Shown piece by piece: positions 43,974 to 45,937 of a stretch of DNA of 45,937 nucleotides (within the stretch, counting starts at the first letter, position 1; each line of letters opens with the position of its first letter). Made by a program: the position numbers and the translations under genes. The stretch comes from Muribaculaceae bacterium (lineage in GTDB: Bacteria; Bacteroidota; Bacteroidia; Bacteroidales; Muribaculaceae): positions 1 through 45,937 of the forward strand of contig VSPM01000020.1 of assembly GCA_009775365.1 (NCBI GenBank), written 5' to 3'. Under the pieces are notes generated by a model that was not told the origin of the DNA, searched no databases, and saw only the letters and a program-made list of their open reading frames with translations.

Positions 43974-45761
43974 ATGACTAAAATTCTACCGACAATCAAA
44001 TCTGCCATATTGGCAGCATCATTGACAATGGCTGCGGCCCCGGCTACTTATGCGGTGGTCGCACGACAAGGACTAATCACCGCATCACAACCTGACGGGA
44101 CAGAGATTACAATCCGTCTTGAGGGCGACGCGCTCAGTCATCGCGCATACACTTCCGACGGCTATCTTCTCACAACTGACGAAGAGGGATACTATGTATT
44201 CGCCGACTGTGGAGCAGACGGACTTCCCGTTGCCACCACACTGAGAGCAGTCAACCCCGGCTCAAGGTCTGCCGAAATGAATCTTGCAATCTCAAAGCTC
44301 AACCAAAGCAATGTGACTGACGCATTCAACAAAAGGGATTCTTCACCGATGAGAAAAGCCGCCAAAGAGCCTCAGAAAGGTCCGGGGTTATTCTCTTCAT
44401 CATTCCCGGTGCTCGGAGAGCAGAAAGCAATTGTGATTCTTGTGGAATTCTCAAATAATGAATTCACTGTTGAGAATCCGCACGACTATTTCACTCGCCT
44501 TCTCAATGAAGAGAACTTCAGCCTTGAGGGCGGCACAGGCAGCGCACGCGATTTTTACATCAGCAACTCTTCTGGAAAATTTGTTCCCGAATTTGACCTT
44601 TTCGGTCCCGTTAAACTGGAGCACCCTATTTCCTACTACGGACAGAATGATTCATGGGGCAATGACATACGCCCTCACGAAATGGTCATAGAGGCGTGCC
44701 AGGCATTAGACGAGGAGGTGGACTTCTCTGAATATGACCGCGACGGTGACGGCATGATCGACAATGTATATGTATTTTACGCCGGTTTCGGCGAGGCCGA
44801 CGGCGGGGCTTCAACCACAATATGGCCGCATTCGTTCGACATCATATCTGCCACCAACGAAGCTTACATGCTCGACGACGTTTGCCTCAACCGCTATGCC
44901 TGCTCCAATGAGCTGTCTTACCGAGACAAACGAGTAGACGGCATCGGCACTTTCACTCATGAATTCAGCCATGTGATGGCTCTCCCCGACCTCTATGCAA
45001 CATCTTATTCAAGCTCATTTACTCCCGGAGCATGGAACATCATGGACCGAGGGTCATATAACAATGACAGCCGCACCCCGCCCAACTATTCTTCATTCGA
45101 GCGTTATGCGCTTGACTGGATGGAACCTGAAGTGATCAGCGAGCCCGGAGTATATGAACTGCCTCCTCTCCATGAGTCTAACAAGGCATACATTCTCCCA
45201 ACTGAGAGAGAATTTGAATATTTCTTGCTTGAGAACCGTCAGCAAGATGGATTCGACAAATATATCCCGGGACACGGAATGCTTATATGGCATGTGGATT
45301 TTGACCAGAAAGTGTGGGATTTAAACCGGGTAAACAATGATCCCAAACACCAGTATGTGGACCTTGTAGAGGCCGACAACAAGAAAACCGAGAAAACACG
45401 CGACGGCGATTCTTTCCCCGGCAGATATGAAGTAACATCTATAACCTATTCAACCAAACCGGCCTTGAAAAGCTGGGACGGAGTTTCTCCCGGTTTTGAG
45501 ATTTTCGACATTACAGAATCTGAGGACGGCATGATTTCATTCACCGTCAAGGCATATGAAGTGAACGGAGTAGAATCTGCCATTGCTTCCGACAATCTTA
45601 TCATTGCGGGCAACAGCATCTCAACCGCCGGCGAACCTGCCGACATCTACGACCTTGCAGGCAGAAAAGTGGCCACTGCCACAACTTCTCCCATCACCCT
45701 GCCCGCTGGTCTTTACATAACCGAAACCGCAGGCAAGACTCACAAGTTTATAATCAAATAA
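43974..45761 (+). CDS. Secreted M6-family metalloprotease with C-terminal sorting-like domain
   Basis: The frame is open from 43548, but the ATG at 43974 begins a signal peptide (MTKILPTIKSAILAASLTMA..., ending TYA near residue 27) and gives 595 residues. A propeptide-like segment follows to about 130. The zinc site is H329-E-F-S-H333 with D339 in HEFSHVMALPD, the M6 (immune-inhibitor-A-like) pattern, preceded by a calcium-loop-like DRDGDGMIDN. NIMDRGSYNN is the Met-turn candidate. The last 65 residues (about 530-595) contain IYDLAGRKV, LPAGLYI and HKFIIK, resembling type IX secretion type A sorting domains. It probably digests host or dietary protein at the surface (inference). A strong terminator follows. 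Confidence 0.88.
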   Translation: MTKILPTIKSAILAASLTMAAAPATYAVVARQGLITASQPDGTEITIRLEGDALSHRAYTSDGYLLTTDEEGYYVFADCGADGLPVATTLRAVNPGSRSAEMNLAISKLNQSNVTDAFNKRDSSPMRKAAKEPQKGPGLFSSSFPVLGEQKAIVILVEFSNNEFTVENPHDYFTRLLNEENFSLEGGTGSARDFYISNSSGKFVPEFDLFGPVKLEHPISYYGQNDSWGNDIRPHEMVIEACQALDEEVDFSEYDRDGDGMIDNVYVFYAGFGEADGGASTTIWPHSFDIISATNEAYMLDDVCLNRYACSNELSYRDKRVDGIGTFTHEFSHVMALPDLYATSYSSSFTPGAWNIMDRGSYNNDSRTPPNYSSFERYALDWMEPEVISEPGVYELPPLHESNKAYILPTEREFEYFLLENRQQDGFDKYIPGHGMLIWHVDFDQKVWDLNRVNNDPKHQYVDLVEADNKKTEKTRDGDSFPGRYEVTSITYSTKPALKSWDGVSPGFEIFDITESEDGMISFTVKAYEVNGVESAIASDNLIIAGNSISTAGEPADIYDLAGRKVATATTSPITLPAGLYITETAGKTHKFIIK

Positions 45762-45780
45762 AGGGTTGAAACACCAAACA

Positions 45781-45829
45781 TAAAGAAAAGTGGATTTGCT
45801 ACGAGTGTTAGCAAATCCACTTTTCTTTA
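45781..45829 (+). terminator. 20-bp perfect-stem terminator after the M6 protease
   Basis: Positions 45781-45800 pair exactly with 45810-45829 around a 9-nt loop, 19 bp after the protease stop. The 3' arm ends TTTTCTTTA, giving a U-rich end on the plus strand, while the 5' arm makes it usable in the other direction too. From 45830 to the window end I see no gene. Confidence 0.85.
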
Positions 45830-45937
45830 CCAACATTCTGAATGGAGTAGAGCGAATTTCTGCAGGGCAACCGCATCAGAATCCATAATTTTTAAGAAGC
45901 GTTATCAAATATTTAGGATTCCAGGAAGCGCATCTGA

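Noticed and set aside
1..45937. Avoidance of GGNCC sites as support for the predicted specificity
   Set aside because: GGNCC sites occur in the window (for example GGGGCCC near 6391-6398), and I could not count them reliably, so no claim of depletion is made.
1..45937. tRNA, rRNA, CRISPR array or riboswitch
   Set aside because: No cloverleaf-like run, regular repeat-spacer pattern or known riboswitch core was recognised in the intergenic regions; a covariance-model search was not possible.

Overview
The window looks like a chromosome segment from a gut-type Bacteroidales bacterium, perhaps Muribaculaceae (family-level placement is inference). The signs are a fused NuoCD with no NuoEFG, the Bacteroidetes atp gene order (D-C-B-E-F-H-A-G), promoters resembling the Bacteroidetes TTTG / TAnnTTTG type, a TonB-dependent receptor with a surface-type lipoprotein, and a metalloprotease ending in a type IX secretion-like tail. 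I found no tRNA, rRNA, CRISPR array, insertion sequence or prophage.

Left part (1-10862, all minus strand, read right to left): nadE, a YrdC/TsaC-family gene, a polyprenyl sugar-phosphate transferase, a ClC transporter with two CBS domains, then a restriction-modification pair, fmt and menD (cut by the window edge). The R-M pair is visibly AT-richer than its neighbours, has a strong Shine-Dalgarno in front of the methylase, and sits between clc and fmt like a recently acquired cassette. A small outer-membrane protein gene (11058-11546, plus) converges on the next block across a perfect-stem terminator.

Centre (11707-29205, minus strand): the main feature. A NuoEFG-less complex I operon (nuoA-B-CD-H ... 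I-J-K-L-M-N) is split between nuoH and nuoI by a complete eight-gene F1Fo ATP synthase set (atpD-C-B-E-F-H-A-G). Both machines point the same way, gaps are short, one good promoter lies in front of nuoA, and I see no consensus promoter at either junction. The likely result is one 14-17 kb bioenergetic transcription unit making the ion pump and the ATP synthase together. A 14-bp perfect hairpin between atpA and atpG may tune the ratio. The c subunit lacks the Na+ ligand set, and the epsilon subunit lacks its C-terminal helical domain.

Right part: a TonB receptor-lipoprotein operon (32785-29544, minus); divergent from it, an L-serine dehydratase coupled to ribonuclease Z (plus); then a minus-strand envelope module of ECF sigma factor, single-pass membrane protein (possible anti-sigma), Spy-like periplasmic protein and a 1,937-residue alpha-2-macroglobulin-like protein whose thioester motif is missing. 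Last come two plus-strand exported proteins, a beta-barrel-like protein and an M6-type metalloprotease with a C-terminal sorting-like domain, closed by a 20-bp-stem terminator.
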